From NCBI RefSeq assembly GCF_001544535.1, contig NZ_FCON02000024.1:21238-85237 (forward strand): DNA of 64,000 bases. Direction: 5' to 3'. Every line of letters begins with the position of its first letter. Positions within the stretch are counted from its first letter, which is position 1. The notes beneath the pieces are model-generated. The model was not told where the DNA came from. It did not search any database and saw only the letters and a list, made by a program, of their open reading frames with translations. This document shows, piece by piece, positions 9,263-18,617 of this stretch. The position numbers were made by a program, and so were the translations under genes. The DNA is from Caballeronia choica (GTDB lineage: Bacteria; Pseudomonadota; Gammaproteobacteria; Burkholderiales; Burkholderiaceae).

Positions 9263-9398
9263 GGACGTCAGCCAAGCCGGGAGCAGGTGCATCTCGTCGA
9301 GCACCGTTAAACACCGCAATAGCACCCGCCCGTCACTATCTTTGATAAATTAGTGTCCGCACACTACGCTTCCTTCAGTGGCCATCTCAGGGGACGAC

Positions 9399-9818
9399 AT
9401 GAAGAAGATCAACGTTCAGGCGGGTCCGTTCCGCTTCCTTGGGCAACTCGAAGAGGAAAAGGCGCCGAAGACCTGCCAGCGCTTTCTCGAACTGCTGCCT
9501 TTCAGGAACAAGGTCATCCATTCTCGCTGGAGCGGTGAGGCGGTATGGATCCCGCTGGGCGAATTCGATACCGGGCTGGACTTCGAGAACCATACCAGCC
9601 ACGCTTCGCGCGGCGATATCTTGCTTTATCCCGGGAAATTCAGCGAAACCGAATTTCTATTCGTTTACGGCAGTTCGATTTTCGCAAGCAAAATGGGTCA
9701 GCTCGCCGGGAATCATTTCTTTACCCTGCTCGAAGGTCATGAGAATCTCGCTGCATTCGGCAAGCTCGTGCTGTGGGAAGGCGCTCAGGACATCGTATTC
9801 ACACTGGCGGATGAATAG
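9399..9818 (+). CDS. DUF3830-like small protein (cyclophilin-like fold)
   Basis: A 139-residue soluble protein starting at the ATG after CAGGGG. It has the pattern of DUF3830 proteins: AGPFRFLGQLEEEKAPKTC at the start, FRNKVIHSRWSGEAVWIPLG, RGDILLYPG in the middle and FGKLVLWEGAQDI near the end. These proteins have a cyclophilin-like fold and often lie near amidase or hydantoinase genes; their reaction is not established. Here there is no such partner, and it stands alone with 136 bp upstream and 239 bp downstream of non-coding sequence. Confidence 0.6.
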   Translation: MKKINVQAGPFRFLGQLEEEKAPKTCQRFLELLPFRNKVIHSRWSGEAVWIPLGEFDTGLDFENHTSHASRGDILLYPGKFSETEFLFVYGSSIFASKMGQLAGNHFFTLLEGHENLAAFGKLVLWEGAQDIVFTLADE

Positions 9819-10057
9819 CGGGTCGAAGCGATGTCCACGGTGCTCTCGGGTTTGACTGGAACACGTCGGGGCTGCATCGATGACGCCGCACCTGCTGTCT
9901 GCACCCCGTGCCGGTACGGGCAGAGCAGGGACGGCGCGCTCACCTTGTCGAGCCGCTCGCGCTGTTCCGCAGTCTGCCGAGCCCCTGATCGAGCGCGATC
10001 GAAGCAAGTCGCCGGATCGACCAACGCCACGAACCGGCCCACGACAGGAGGCGCCGC

Positions 10058-10681
10058 ATGACAATCAATACAAAGATCGCTGACCACTACGAGGCCTACG
10101 TTCCGCAAGGCGAAAACTGGCTGGCAACGCATCCCGAAGACACCTTCGGCGGCATCGACAAATCAGCGTGGCGAGAGATCTCCCCCAAATCGACGGCCGT
10201 CGCGAAGGAGGCATATGAAGCCTGGGTCGCGCGGTTGGTCAAACAATTCAAAGCCAGCGAATTCGACTTCGACGCCCTCAATACGCCTGAAGGCTTCGAG
10301 GCCTTCCATGCTTCGTCGGTCGAAGACATTCAGGCTTATTGGGCTGCGCGCGGCCTGGAAGCACAGTCGCATCATGCGGTCTTTTTTATGGTCGACTCGG
10401 CGGTCAGATTCTTTCGGCGCACGGATAACAACCGCTGGCCGGTTTTGCATCAAGCCGTGCGAAAGTATGGACACACTGTGCTGAATGAGCCGAGTCAAAG
10501 CTTGCTCAAAGAGCTCTTCGCCGACGAGAAGCGCTACACGTCGGCTGGGACGACTGAGGAAGTTGACGCGTCCTACAAGACCCGGCAAGCGCGGATTCGC
10601 GACTTCTGCGGGCAATACGGAGGCAGCCCGCTCGTTGTCGACGCCTATGCCCGTTCGCGCACGAACACCCATGGCGGATGA
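10058..10681 (+). CDS. Hypothetical protein, 207 residues
   Basis: A real gene judging by a perfect AGGAGG Shine-Dalgarno eight bases before the ATG and balanced composition. No family is recognised. The protein looks soluble: no signal peptide or membrane segment, many aromatic and charged residues, and an acidic first half (YVPQGENWLATHPEDTFGGID). The middle carries HHAVFFMVDSAVRFFRRTDNNRW and the end RIRDFCGQYGG. Neighbours are a DUF3830 protein upstream and an unrelated reverse-strand gene downstream, so context gives no clue. Confidence 0.7.
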   Translation: MTINTKIADHYEAYVPQGENWLATHPEDTFGGIDKSAWREISPKSTAVAKEAYEAWVARLVKQFKASEFDFDALNTPEGFEAFHASSVEDIQAYWAARGLEAQSHHAVFFMVDSAVRFFRRTDNNRWPVLHQAVRKYGHTVLNEPSQSLLKELFADEKRYTSAGTTEEVDASYKTRQARIRDFCGQYGGSPLVVDAYARSRTNTHGG

Positions 10682-10808
10682 TGCGCGACCATGAACGCTT
10701 CGCCGCACAAGACTGTCTCACTGCTGCGCCCAACTACCAAGCCGCCCGCGTCGTGGAGCTGGCGTCGGCGTGACTGGATCGAGCGGGAACCCGGCATTCC
10801 AAAGCGAC

Positions 10809-11147
10809 TCACGCCGGGGTAAATACCACCGCGCCGACGCCGTCGACGTGCGTGAAGCTCCGAAAAAACCGGTATGTCTGGTCGCCTACGGTCAGGTGGT
10901 TTATCCCAACCTGAGTCAACTGGAGTAGCTCGTCGGCTACCGGCGTCGAGATTGTCCCTCGAACGGTCAAGGCCTCCTCCTCGCTTGCCGGGTCGCCCAC
11001 GTAGACCGAGCATGAATCCGCACCGTGGCGCATCATGACGACGCACTTTCCCTTGTCCAGCGACAATTCGAGGTACCCGGCCAGCGCCCGCAGCGGCTCT
11101 GGCGTATGCCCGTTCGGGCCGGAAGTCAATTCTGAAGCGGTCGCCAT
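10809..11147 (-). CDS. Hypothetical protein, 112 residues
   Basis: A short soluble protein starting at ATG 11147 behind GGAGAG; a longer in-frame start at 11207 lacks a ribosome site. The body has alternating strands and a single helix-like stretch: LELSLDKGKCVVMMRHG, then VYVGDPASEEEALTVRG, then ELLQLTQVGINHLTVGDQTYRFFRSF. I do not recognise a family. It is transcribed toward the 10,058-10,681 gene and separated from it by 127 bp. Confidence 0.6.
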   Translation of the reverse strand: MATASELTSGPNGHTPEPLRALAGYLELSLDKGKCVVMMRHGADSCSVYVGDPASEEEALTVRGTISTPVADELLQLTQVGINHLTVGDQTYRFFRSFTHVDGVGAVVFTPA

Positions 11148-11634
11148 CTTGCTGCTCTCCGTCCAATGTGCCTGTCCTGAGACGAGATGTCGCCCGTCGG
11201 GCAACACGATCTCACTATAGGCGTCGATGCGTGAGTTTGAAACTCGTTAGCTCCGTTTGGGGAAATGATCCAGAGCGGCTGGCTTTCGAGCGTCGCACTT
11301 AATATGCGCTCTCATGCGATCCTCCAATCCTGCGATTTGAAGCAGAACTCGCCCGCTATCCCACCTTTTCTGTTGCCGGCCTTTCTGTATGTTTGATCCT
11401 GTCCCCCTTGCTTGAGCGTGTCTTCGCGTCTTCAGGAGCCGTCGCTTCTGTCGAGGAAGCGGGGATGTGTGACGTAAGTGCGTCCCGGTAGCCACCGAAC
11501 TGTCGTTCGCTCAATGCACCGCGCAGTAGCAGGCAGGGAAATTTCTAATTTTGACCTCCCCCAAAACCGTGTATTAAACGGTGACCACGATTGGGCTAGG
11601 GGGCCCGCCCTTGTGGAATTTGAAGAGACAGCAC
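11148..11634. other. Gene-free stretch between the 112-residue protein and the Nudix gene
   Basis: 487 bp holding the promoters of two divergent genes. I see no convincing small gene, RNA gene or strong palindrome. Open frames here have no ribosome site and are Arg/His-rich in the manner of antisense noise. Confidence 0.5.
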
Positions 11635-12009
11635 ATGAGAATACGAGCAACGGGGCTGGTCGTCCGCAAAGGTGCAGTCTTATTGGTCAGGGAACATAGC
11701 GGCATGTGGCTACTGCCGGGCGGAGTCGTTGAACGCGACGAGTTGGTCATCGTCGCGGCTATCCGTGAAGTGTATGAGGAAACCGGTATGGAGGCGCACG
11801 CGGCGGCGTTCATGTTTGAACACGTCTCCGCGCATCATGTGCATCATGTTTTCCGCATCGCCATTTCCGACAACGAGCATCCGAAAGCGTGCGCCGAGGC
11901 CGCTTCAGTCAAATGGGTCACGCCCGAACAACTCATCAACTTTCGCGCAACACCGGGAACCAAGGCAATCCTTGAGCGTGCGCTATCAGCATCACCGTCC
12001 GTCCGATGA
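11635..12009 (+). CDS. Nudix hydrolase
   Basis: A 124-residue Nudix-fold pyrophosphohydrolase. The complete Nudix box GX5EX7REUXEEXGU is visible: G-VVERD-E, seven residues, then REVYEETGM at ~48-56, giving the Mg2+-binding glutamates. Such enzymes cleave nucleoside diphosphates linked to another moiety; the substrate is not predictable. The ATG at 11635 follows GAAGAGAC and gives the typical short strand before the box; a GTG-initiated extension to 11581 is not needed. There is no operon partner. Confidence 0.88.
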   Translation: MRIRATGLVVRKGAVLLVREHSGMWLLPGGVVERDELVIVAAIREVYEETGMEAHAAAFMFEHVSAHHVHHVFRIAISDNEHPKACAEAASVKWVTPEQLINFRATPGTKAILERALSASPSVR

Positions 12010-12319
12010 CGGGATGGCAGAGCCTGGGTGCTTTCCGCATGGGAAGGAGCGCGCCGCACGCCGTATGCAAACGGAGTGTGGTCGTCGACTTCGTTAGCGC
12101 CCTGTCCGTCAACTGTCGCGGAGTGACACCGCTGAGGCGAGGCGCGAGCGCCCGCGCCTGCGCCGCCGGCGAGCCATCGCGGCCGGCATTCCATGACATC
12201 CGGCGACATAGTTTCCGCATGGTCTTTAATCGGGCAGCCCACTACATTAGCGTCACTCGACGCGATGGCGGCCTTTCCCGCAGACGACGCGTCTCATCTC
12301 AACCCGTTATCTGCCGATC
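12010..12319. other. Gene-free stretch upstream of the sterol-desaturase-family gene
   Basis: 310 bp without a supported gene. The sequence immediately before the ATG at 12320 lacks a good Shine-Dalgarno, so translation of the next gene may start weakly. Confidence 0.4.
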
Positions 12320-13240
12320 ATGCTCACCACTGGAAAAATCACCCTTTGTGTCACCCTGTTTATCGTTGGCGTCTCGCTGATCGAGGCATGGGTGCTCACC
12401 CGCAGACAGCGCGACAGCGCCACGCCCTTCGACTGGCATGAAGTGTGGATATCGCTGGCCGATCTGGCCGGCCGCAAGCTGTTCGCCCTGTTGCCGCTTT
12501 CGCTCGCGACGCCGATTTTCGCGCTCGCCTGGGATCACCGGATCTTTACCGTCACGCTCAGCAGCGCGCTGATGGTGTTCCTGCTCTTTATCGGCCAGGA
12601 GTTCTGCTATTACTGGTACCACCGCGCGTCGCACCGCATCCGTTTTTTCTGGGCGACGCATGCGGTTCACCACTCGCCGAACCAACTGACGCTATCGTCC
12701 GCTTACCGGCTCGGCCTGACCGGCAAGATAACCGGCTCGGCGGTGTTTTTCGCGCCGCTCGTGTGGCTTGGCGTACGCCCGGAAATCGTGCTGGCGACGC
12801 TGAGTTTCAACCTGCTTTATCAGTTCTGGCTGCATAACACGTGGACGCCGAAACTCGGCTGGCTCGAATACGTGTTCAATACGCCTTCCGCGCATCGCGT
12901 CCACCACGCATCGAACGTCGATTATCTCGATGCGAACTATGGCGGCGTACTCGTCATATTCGACCGCCTGTTCGGCACGTATGTCGAAGAGCGCGCCGAT
13001 GAGCCGTGCCGCTACGGTCTCACGACACCGACGCGCTCACACAATCCGCTCGTCGTCGAATTCGAGCACTGGGTCAGCCTCGCGCGTGATATCGCATCGG
13101 CGGGCAGCGTGTGGACGGCGATCCGCTACGTGTTCCTGCCGCCCGGCTGGCGCGCGGACGGCGCCAGCGAAACAACCGAAGCGCTGCGTCAGCAGAATCC
13201 GGCCGCGCGTACGGTTCCGGCCGGTACGCCGGGACGGTGA
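12320..13240 (+). CDS. Sterol desaturase / fatty acid hydroxylase superfamily membrane protein
   Basis: A 306-residue integral membrane di-iron oxygenase. The histidine clusters of the superfamily are all present: HRASH in YYWYHRASHRIRFFW, HAVHHSP, an isolated His in QFWLHNTW, and HRVHHASN. Hydrophobic segments lie at ~5-27, ~53-72, ~80-98 and ~140-165. The family hydroxylates or desaturates C-H bonds in lipids using O2 and an electron donor. The substrate (fatty acid, hopanoid or ornithine lipid) is unknown. It is a single gene, convergent with cbpM. Confidence 0.88.
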   Translation: MLTTGKITLCVTLFIVGVSLIEAWVLTRRQRDSATPFDWHEVWISLADLAGRKLFALLPLSLATPIFALAWDHRIFTVTLSSALMVFLLFIGQEFCYYWYHRASHRIRFFWATHAVHHSPNQLTLSSAYRLGLTGKITGSAVFFAPLVWLGVRPEIVLATLSFNLLYQFWLHNTWTPKLGWLEYVFNTPSAHRVHHASNVDYLDANYGGVLVIFDRLFGTYVEERADEPCRYGLTTPTRSHNPLVVEFEHWVSLARDIASAGSVWTAIRYVFLPPGWRADGASETTEALRQQNPAARTVPAGTPGR

Positions 13241-13263
13241 ACGGATTTCGTCGCGGTCGTGTG

Positions 13264-13282
13264 CCCCGGTCGAACGCCGGGG
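13264..13282. terminator. Hairpin between convergent genes
   Basis: CCCCGG (13264-13269) and CCGGGG (13277-13282) form a 6-bp GC stem with a 7-nt loop. It lies between the convergent stops of the hydroxylase gene (13240) and cbpM (13302). There is no U-tract on either strand, so it is only a terminator-like structure. The 10-mer GGTCGAACGC is also directly repeated here. Confidence 0.35.
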
Positions 13283-13301
13283 TCGAACGCTCTCTTCGCT
13301 C

Positions 13302-13640
13302 TCAGGACGCTTCAGGTATGTCGCCCCGGTCGCCGTAGCGGGCGAGACGGGCGCGCAACGTATCGATCTGGTCGAGCAGATCGAGCGCAAGCGCCACGCC
13401 CTGGGCATTCAGTTCCAGGTCGCTCGTGAGTCGTTGCGCAGTGATGGCTCGACGCAAGGAAGCACCGCTGAACCGCCATTCCTCGATGCGCGCGCCTCGC
13501 GGCTCGAATGCGCCTTCTTCCACCCAAAGGGCGAACTGGTCCTTCGATGCACCCGTGATGCGGCACAGTTCAATCAGCGTGAACTCGACGTGTTCCTCGA
13601 CGATATCGCCCTGCAAATAAACAGGTTCGCTTTCTTTCAT
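13302..13640 (-). CDS. cbpM: Chaperone modulator CbpM
   Basis: A 112-residue MerR-like protein of the CbpM/YccV-type family. The N-terminal VEFTLIELCRITGASKDQFALWVEEGAFEPRG is the helix-turn-helix-like fold, followed by a coiled C-terminal helix ending LDQIDTLRARLARYGD. CbpM binds the J-domain of CbpA and blocks both its co-chaperone and DNA-binding activities. It lies six bases downstream of cbpA on the same strand, the conserved arrangement, so the pair is co-transcribed. Confidence 0.9.
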   Translation of the reverse strand: MKESEPVYLQGDIVEEHVEFTLIELCRITGASKDQFALWVEEGAFEPRGARIEEWRFSGASLRRAITAQRLTSDLELNAQGVALALDLLDQIDTLRARLARYGDRGDIPEAS

Positions 13641-13646
13641 GATGGG

Positions 13647-14576
13647 TCACCCATAAAAATGCGCACGCGGATCGAACTTGAACGCCTCGCGCATGGCGTT
13701 GTAAGCCGCTTTTTGAACTTCGGTGTCAGCGGGAGGCAGGACGATGCCCAGCATGACGTAGAGATCACCGGCCGGATTGCCGGGAATGCCTCGACCCCTG
13801 AGCCTCAGCCGACGGCCGGCCGCGGACCCCGCCGGGACGGTCATCGTCACTTGCCCCGAAGGGGTCGGCACGATGACCTCGGCGCCGAGCGCGGCTTCCC
13901 ACGGCGCCAGCGGAAGGTCTACCGTCACGTCGCGGCCATCGACACGAAACCGCTTATGTTCCTCGAGCGCGACTTCCAGGTACAGATCGCCCGGCGGCGC
14001 GTTTCCGATACCGGCGCCTCCCTGCCCGGCGAGCCGCAGTCGCTGGCCATCGAGGATGCCCTTTGGTATCGATACGTCAAGCGTGCGCGTTTGATAGGTG
14101 ACGTGCCCTTGTTCATCGATAACGGGCATTTGCAGCGTGAACGTGCGCTGCGCTCCGTTGTAGGTGTCCTCCAGGCTTATCGACACCCTTGCATGATGAT
14201 CCTCGCCCGGCCACTCGGGCGCGCGCGGACGGGTCCCATGTCGCGGGCGCGCGCCGAACAGGTCGCTGAAGAAGTCGTCGGCGTCCTGCGGACTCGCGCC
14301 TCCGCGGAACTCGAATCCGTCGCCGACATCCGGGCGCGGCCGAATCTCGTCGCCATCTTTCAGCCCGGTGCCGAGGGCATCGAATGCCGCCCGCTTCTCC
14401 GGGTCTTTAAGTACCTGGTAAGCCTCGCCAACATCCTTGAAGCGCGCTTCTGCGTCCGCGTCCTTGTTCAGGTCGGGATGGAACTTGCGTGCCAGCTTGC
14501 GATGAGCGGTCTTGATTTCCGCTTCGGTAGCCGTTCGCGGAACGCCCATCACGGCGTAATAGTCCTTGTATTTCAT
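13647..14576 (-). CDS. cbpA: DnaJ-type co-chaperone / curved-DNA-binding protein CbpA
   Basis: A 309-residue J-protein. The J-domain is at residues 1-70 with HPD at 33-35 (LARKFHPDLNKD), then a Gly/Phe-rich linker (GFEFRGGASPQDADDFFSDLFG) and the DnaJ C-terminal substrate-binding domains. There is no zinc-finger domain, as expected for CbpA rather than DnaJ. The start at 14576 (MKYKDYYAVMGV) is the family N-terminus; an 11-residue upstream extension is rejected. It stimulates DnaK ATPase and may bind curved DNA in stationary phase. It is followed directly by its inhibitor cbpM. Confidence 0.93.
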   Translation of the reverse strand: MKYKDYYAVMGVPRTATEAEIKTAHRKLARKFHPDLNKDADAEARFKDVGEAYQVLKDPEKRAAFDALGTGLKDGDEIRPRPDVGDGFEFRGGASPQDADDFFSDLFGARPRHGTRPRAPEWPGEDHHARVSISLEDTYNGAQRTFTLQMPVIDEQGHVTYQTRTLDVSIPKGILDGQRLRLAGQGGAGIGNAPPGDLYLEVALEEHKRFRVDGRDVTVDLPLAPWEAALGAEVIVPTPSGQVTMTVPAGSAAGRRLRLRGRGIPGNPAGDLYVMLGIVLPPADTEVQKAAYNAMREAFKFDPRAHFYG

Positions 14577-14747
14577 GGTTTGCCCGTATCGTCCAATCAT
14601 TAGACCCAAACTGACGACATGACCCTCGGTCGCGACGCCAAGCCATGCGATAAATATACAAGCATGTGCTTATGTCCGGGTTTGTTTGACTTCCGGGCGC
14701 GATTCATTCGATGCTGCCGCCAGACCTTCAAGGCGACAAAGGATGTG

Positions 14748-14775
14748 AAAAAACGGCCACCCGAGGGCGGCCGTT
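14748..14775 (-). terminator. Rho-independent terminator of metE
   Basis: On the minus strand AACGGCC (14775-14769) and GGCCGTT (14758-14752), with an inner CCC/GGG pairing, form a strong stem followed directly by a run of Ts (14753-14748). It is ~68 nt past the metE stop codon, the expected position. Confidence 0.88.
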
Positions 14776-14842
14776 GGTTGCGCTGAGCGTATCGTGAATC
14801 TATTGACACGCCCTTGGGTCATGCAGAACCGGCGACGTGCCT

Positions 14843-17134
14843 TCAACCTGCCTGACGCAACGTGCGCGCAGCGGCGACCATGTTCGTGAGCGCCGGAATC
14901 ACTTCCTCCCATGCGCGCGTTTTCAGCCCGCAGTCGGGATTGACCCACAGCCGCTCCGCCGGAATCCGCTCGGCCGCCTTCTTCATCAGGTTGACGATGT
15001 GTTCCTGCGTCGGAATGTTGGGCGAGTGGATGTCATACACGCCCGGCCCGATCTGGTTCGGATACTTGAAATCGTCGAACGCATCGAGCAGTTCCATGTC
15101 CGAGCGCGACGTTTCGATGGTGATCACGTCCGCATCCATATCGGCGATCGACGCGATGATGTCGTTGAACTCCGAATAGCACATGTGCGTGTGAATCTGC
15201 GTTTCGTCCTGCACGCCATTGGCGGTAATGCGGAACGATTCCACCGCCCATTGCAGGTACTCGCCCCATTGCGACTGGCGCAATGGCAGGCCTTCGCGAA
15301 GCGCCGCCTCATCGATCTGGATGACTCGTACGCCCGCCTTTTCGAGGTCGAGCACTTCTTCGCGGATCGCAAGCGCCAACTGGTGGCACGACACCGAGCG
15401 CGACTGGTCGTCGCGCACGAACGACCAGTTCAGGATCGTCACCGGACCGGTCAACATGCCTTTCATCGGCTTCGCGGTCTGCGACTGCGCGTACTTGGTC
15501 CATTCGACGGTCATCGCCTTCGGGCGGCTGATATCGCCGAACAGGATCGGCGGCTTCACGCAGCGCGAGCCGTAGGACTGAACCCAGCCGAACTGGCTGA
15601 ATGCGTAGCCGTCGAGTTGTTCGCCGAAGTACTCGACCATGTCGTTGCGTTCGGCTTCGCCGTGCACGAGCACGTCGAGCCCCAACGCTTCCTGTTCCTT
15701 CACGGCGCGCGTGATCTCGCGCTCCATCGCCGCCTTGTAGTCGGCTGCATCGAGTTCGCCGCTCTTGAACTGGCTGCGTGCGTGACGAATTTCGCCCGTT
15801 TGCGGAAACGAGCCGATCGTCGTGGTCGGAAACGCCGGCAGGCCGAGGAGAGCCGATTGCTTCCCGGCGCGTTGCGCATACGCGCTCACGCGTTTGCCGA
15901 GCGCCGCGTCGATCTTCGCGATGGCCGCCTTGACCGCCGGGCTGTGCACGCGCGAGGAATTGCGCCGGCTTTCGATGGCTGCCGCGTTTGCCGCGAGCGC
16001 ATCGGCGACGGACGCGCGTCCATGATTGAGCGCGCCTGCTAGCACCGTGAGTTCGTCGAGCTTCTGCAACGCAAACGCGAGCCACGACTTGATCTCGGCA
16101 TCGACCTTCTGTTCGCTGTTCAGGTCGACCGGTGTATGCAGCAGCGAGCAGGACGGCGCGATCCAGAGCCGATCACCGAGCGACGCGTGCAAGGGCTCGA
16201 GCCAGTCGAGCGCGGCATTCAAATCGGTCTTCCAGATGTTGCGGCCGTTGATCGCACCGACCGAGAGCACCGAAGCGTCCGGAAGGCGCTTGATGACTTC
16301 CGTGATTTCCTCACGGGCGTTGATCGCGTCGATATGCAGGCCGTCCACAGGCAGCTTGCACGCAAGGTCCAGGTTGTCCTGCAACTGACCGAAGTAGGTC
16401 GCCAGCAGCACACGGACGCGGCGTGCGGAGAGCGCATCGTAGGCGGTGACGAATGCGTCGCGCCACTTCGCGTCGAGTTCGGTCACGAGCGCCGGCTCGT
16501 CGATCTGTACCCACTCGACGCCTTGCGCCGTGAAGTGGTCGAGCAGTGCGGCGTACGCGGGAAGAATGCGCGGCAACAGCGCGAGCTTGTCCGAATCGTC
16601 CTTCGCCTTGCCGAGCCACAGATACGTCACGGGTCCGATGATGACAGGCTTGGCCTTCACGCCGAGCGCACGAGCTTGCGCAAGCTGCTCGATGAAGCGC
16701 GTGGGATCGAGCTTGAATTGCGTGTTCGCGTCGAACTCCGGGACGATGTAGTGATAGTTGGTGTCGAACCACTTGGTCATTTCGCCGGCCGCGACGCCGC
16801 CACAGCACGCGGCGTGATCGTCGGCGCCCTCGGCCGAGCGTCCGCGCGCGACACGGAAATAGTTGTCGAGCACATTGCCATGAAAATCGCGCACGCGCTC
16901 GGGCAGGTTGCCGAGCGTGAAGCTCATGTCGAGCACCTGATCGTAGAACGCGAAGTCGCCGACGGGCGCGAAGTCGAGCCGTGCCTGATCTTTCCAATGC
17001 CGCTCGCGCAATTGCGTGCCGAGCGCCTTGAGCTCGTCGCGTGACGACTGGCCCTTCCAGTAGTTTTCGAGAGCGAATTTCAGTTCGCGCTTTGCACCGA
17101 TGCGCGGGAAGCCCAGGTTATGTGTGGTGACCAT
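14843..17134 (-). CDS. metE: Cobalamin-independent methionine synthase MetE
   Basis: A 763-residue 5-methyltetrahydropteroyltriglutamate-homocysteine methyltransferase, full length. The N-terminal domain opens with [20 protein letters not shown] and the linker contains [12 protein letters not shown]. The catalytic domain carries the zinc ligands in HTHMCYSEF and, near the C-terminus, NPDCGLKTR. It transfers a methyl group from methyl-tetrahydrofolate to homocysteine in the cytoplasm without B12. It is divergent from metR across a 108-bp region with a perfect inverted repeat, implying homocysteine-responsive activation by MetR. A strong terminator follows the gene. Confidence 0.97.
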   Translation of the reverse strand: MVTTHNLGFPRIGAKRELKFALENYWKGQSSRDELKALGTQLRERHWKDQARLDFAPVGDFAFYDQVLDMSFTLGNLPERVRDFHGNVLDNYFRVARGRSAEGADDHAACCGGVAAGEMTKWFDTNYHYIVPEFDANTQFKLDPTRFIEQLAQARALGVKAKPVIIGPVTYLWLGKAKDDSDKLALLPRILPAYAALLDHFTAQGVEWVQIDEPALVTELDAKWRDAFVTAYDALSARRVRVLLATYFGQLQDNLDLACKLPVDGLHIDAINAREEITEVIKRLPDASVLSVGAINGRNIWKTDLNAALDWLEPLHASLGDRLWIAPSCSLLHTPVDLNSEQKVDAEIKSWLAFALQKLDELTVLAGALNHGRASVADALAANAAAIESRRNSSRVHSPAVKAAIAKIDAALGKRVSAYAQRAGKQSALLGLPAFPTTTIGSFPQTGEIRHARSQFKSGELDAADYKAAMEREITRAVKEQEALGLDVLVHGEAERNDMVEYFGEQLDGYAFSQFGWVQSYGSRCVKPPILFGDISRPKAMTVEWTKYAQSQTAKPMKGMLTGPVTILNWSFVRDDQSRSVSCHQLALAIREEVLDLEKAGVRVIQIDEAALREGLPLRQSQWGEYLQWAVESFRITANGVQDETQIHTHMCYSEFNDIIASIADMDADVITIETSRSDMELLDAFDDFKYPNQIGPGVYDIHSPNIPTQEHIVNLMKKAAERIPAERLWVNPDCGLKTRAWEEVIPALTNMVAAARTLRQAG

Positions 17135-17188
17135 GTCGTTGTGCCGTCCAGTAGGTTGTCTGGAAGCGATGATAGAATTTTCCTTGTA

Positions 17189-17211
17189 TGAAATAAAATG
17201 GATTTATTTCA
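17189..17211. promoter_or_regulatory. Candidate MetR operator between metE and metR
   Basis: Perfect 9-bp inverted repeat TGAAATAAA (17189-17197), 5-nt spacer, TTTATTTCA (17203-17211). It contains the TGAA...TTCA half-sites known for MetR. It lies ~55 bp upstream of the metE start and ~31 bp upstream of the metR start, a position suited to activation of one gene and autorepression of the other. Confidence 0.75.
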
Positions 17212-17242
17212 TTCATCAATTAGATTTGTTCATGGGGGCGCG

Positions 17243-18151
17243 ATGCTCGAACGCAGTCATCTGCTGGTCGTCAGGGAGGTGGAACGCCAGGGCTCGCTGA
17301 CGGCCGCCGCCGACGTACTGAATGTCACGCAATCGGCGCTCAGCCACACGGTGAAGAAGCTGGAGCAGCAACTGGGCTCGCCGCTCTGGACGCGCGAAGG
17401 ACGCTCGATGCGTCTCACGCAGGCGGGCCAGTATCTGCTCGGTCTGGCGAACCGGCTGTTGCCTCAGTTCGAGCTTGCCGAAGAGCGCATCAAACAGTAT
17501 GCAAACGGAGAGCGCGGCACGTTGCGAATCGGCATGGAGTGCCATCCGTGCTACCAGTGGCTGCTCAAGGTCGTTTCGCCCTATCTCGCACGCTGGCCGG
17601 ACGTCGATGTCGACGTGAAGCAGCGCTTTCAGTTCGGCGGCATTGGAGCGTTGTTCGGCTATGACATCGACGTGCTCGTCACGCCCGATCCGTTAAAGAA
17701 GGCGGGCCTGCGATTCCAGCCGGTATTCGACTACGAACAGGTGCTCGTCGTGGCCGATTCGCATCGGCTCGCGAATGAGGCCTACATCGTGCCTGAGCAG
17801 CTTTCGACGGAGGTGCTGATCACGTATCCCGTCGAGACCGACCGCCTGGATATCTACACGCAGTTCCTGACGCCCGCGAATGTTGTCCCGAAGCGCCACA
17901 AGGTGATCGAGACGACCGACATCATGCTTCAGATGGTCGCGAGCGGCCGGGGTGTTGCGGCGCTGCCAAGATGGCTTGCCGAAGATTACGCCGACTCGAT
18001 GCCGCTCGTGCCGCTCCGGCTCGGCAAGAAGGGGATCGCCAAGCAGATCTTTCTCGGCACCCGCGAAGCGGACGATGCAGTCGACTATCTCGCAGCCTTT
18101 GTGGCGCTGGCACGCGAATCAGACGCGGACGTCGCCAGATTTCGGTCGTAG
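17243..18151 (+). CDS. metR: LysR-family regulator of methionine biosynthesis, MetR
   Basis: A 302-residue LysR regulator. The start at 17243 follows GGGGGCG and gives MLERSHLLVVREVERQGSL, the typical MetR N-terminus; a 15-residue extension is rejected. The winged helix is at ~1-60 (AAADVLNVTQSALSHTVKKLE), and the effector domain includes GMECHPCYQWLL, characteristic of MetR. It is divergent from metE and very probably controls it, with homocysteine as co-inducer in known systems. A 23-bp operator-like palindrome lies between the two. Confidence 0.92.
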   Translation: MLERSHLLVVREVERQGSLTAAADVLNVTQSALSHTVKKLEQQLGSPLWTREGRSMRLTQAGQYLLGLANRLLPQFELAEERIKQYANGERGTLRIGMECHPCYQWLLKVVSPYLARWPDVDVDVKQRFQFGGIGALFGYDIDVLVTPDPLKKAGLRFQPVFDYEQVLVVADSHRLANEAYIVPEQLSTEVLITYPVETDRLDIYTQFLTPANVVPKRHKVIETTDIMLQMVASGRGVAALPRWLAEDYADSMPLVPLRLGKKGIAKQIFLGTREADDAVDYLAAFVALARESDADVARFRS

Positions 18152-18617
18152 CGATCATGTGGCCGATGCCTGCCATGCGGCGTATTTCGAGCATCGCAGC
18201 GTGTATCCAGGACAAGTATTCGATGTACTGGTTTTAGGCTTCAAGATGGTGCCTGGCGTTGGTTGGACGGTGACGCGCCTTTGCACCCAAACCCGCAATT
18301 CAGTCAGCGTTGACTCCAGGTCCTCTCAACCCATGAAGTACTCCGCTAGGCAATGCCTTGCCAGCGTGCGTGAACTTTCAATTGACAGCTCGTTAAGTAG
18401 CGGGTCGAATGTCAATTCGGAATCCGTATTCAATAATCGACTCCGCCGAAATTCATGGAGTCAATTGCAACGACCGCCGAATTCTCCGAAGCCATCAGGT
18501 GAAACTGCGCGGTCGCATTCTCAAAAGCAGAAGGGGTGTCCTTCGACATCGGATGGCACATGAGCGTTGGCGCCCTGTTTAGTAGACATCCTAAGTGCAT
18601 TGTCGACAGGAGCTCGT
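18152..18617. other. Intergenic region before the epoxide hydrolase gene
   Basis: 466 bp with no gene I can support. It contains an 8-bp inverted repeat, AATTGACA (18380-18387) and TGTCAATT (18410-18417), with a 22-nt spacer. The left arm includes a TTGACA box that could be a -35 element. This may be a regulator site for the downstream gene, whose ATG is ~200 bp away. Confidence 0.5.
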
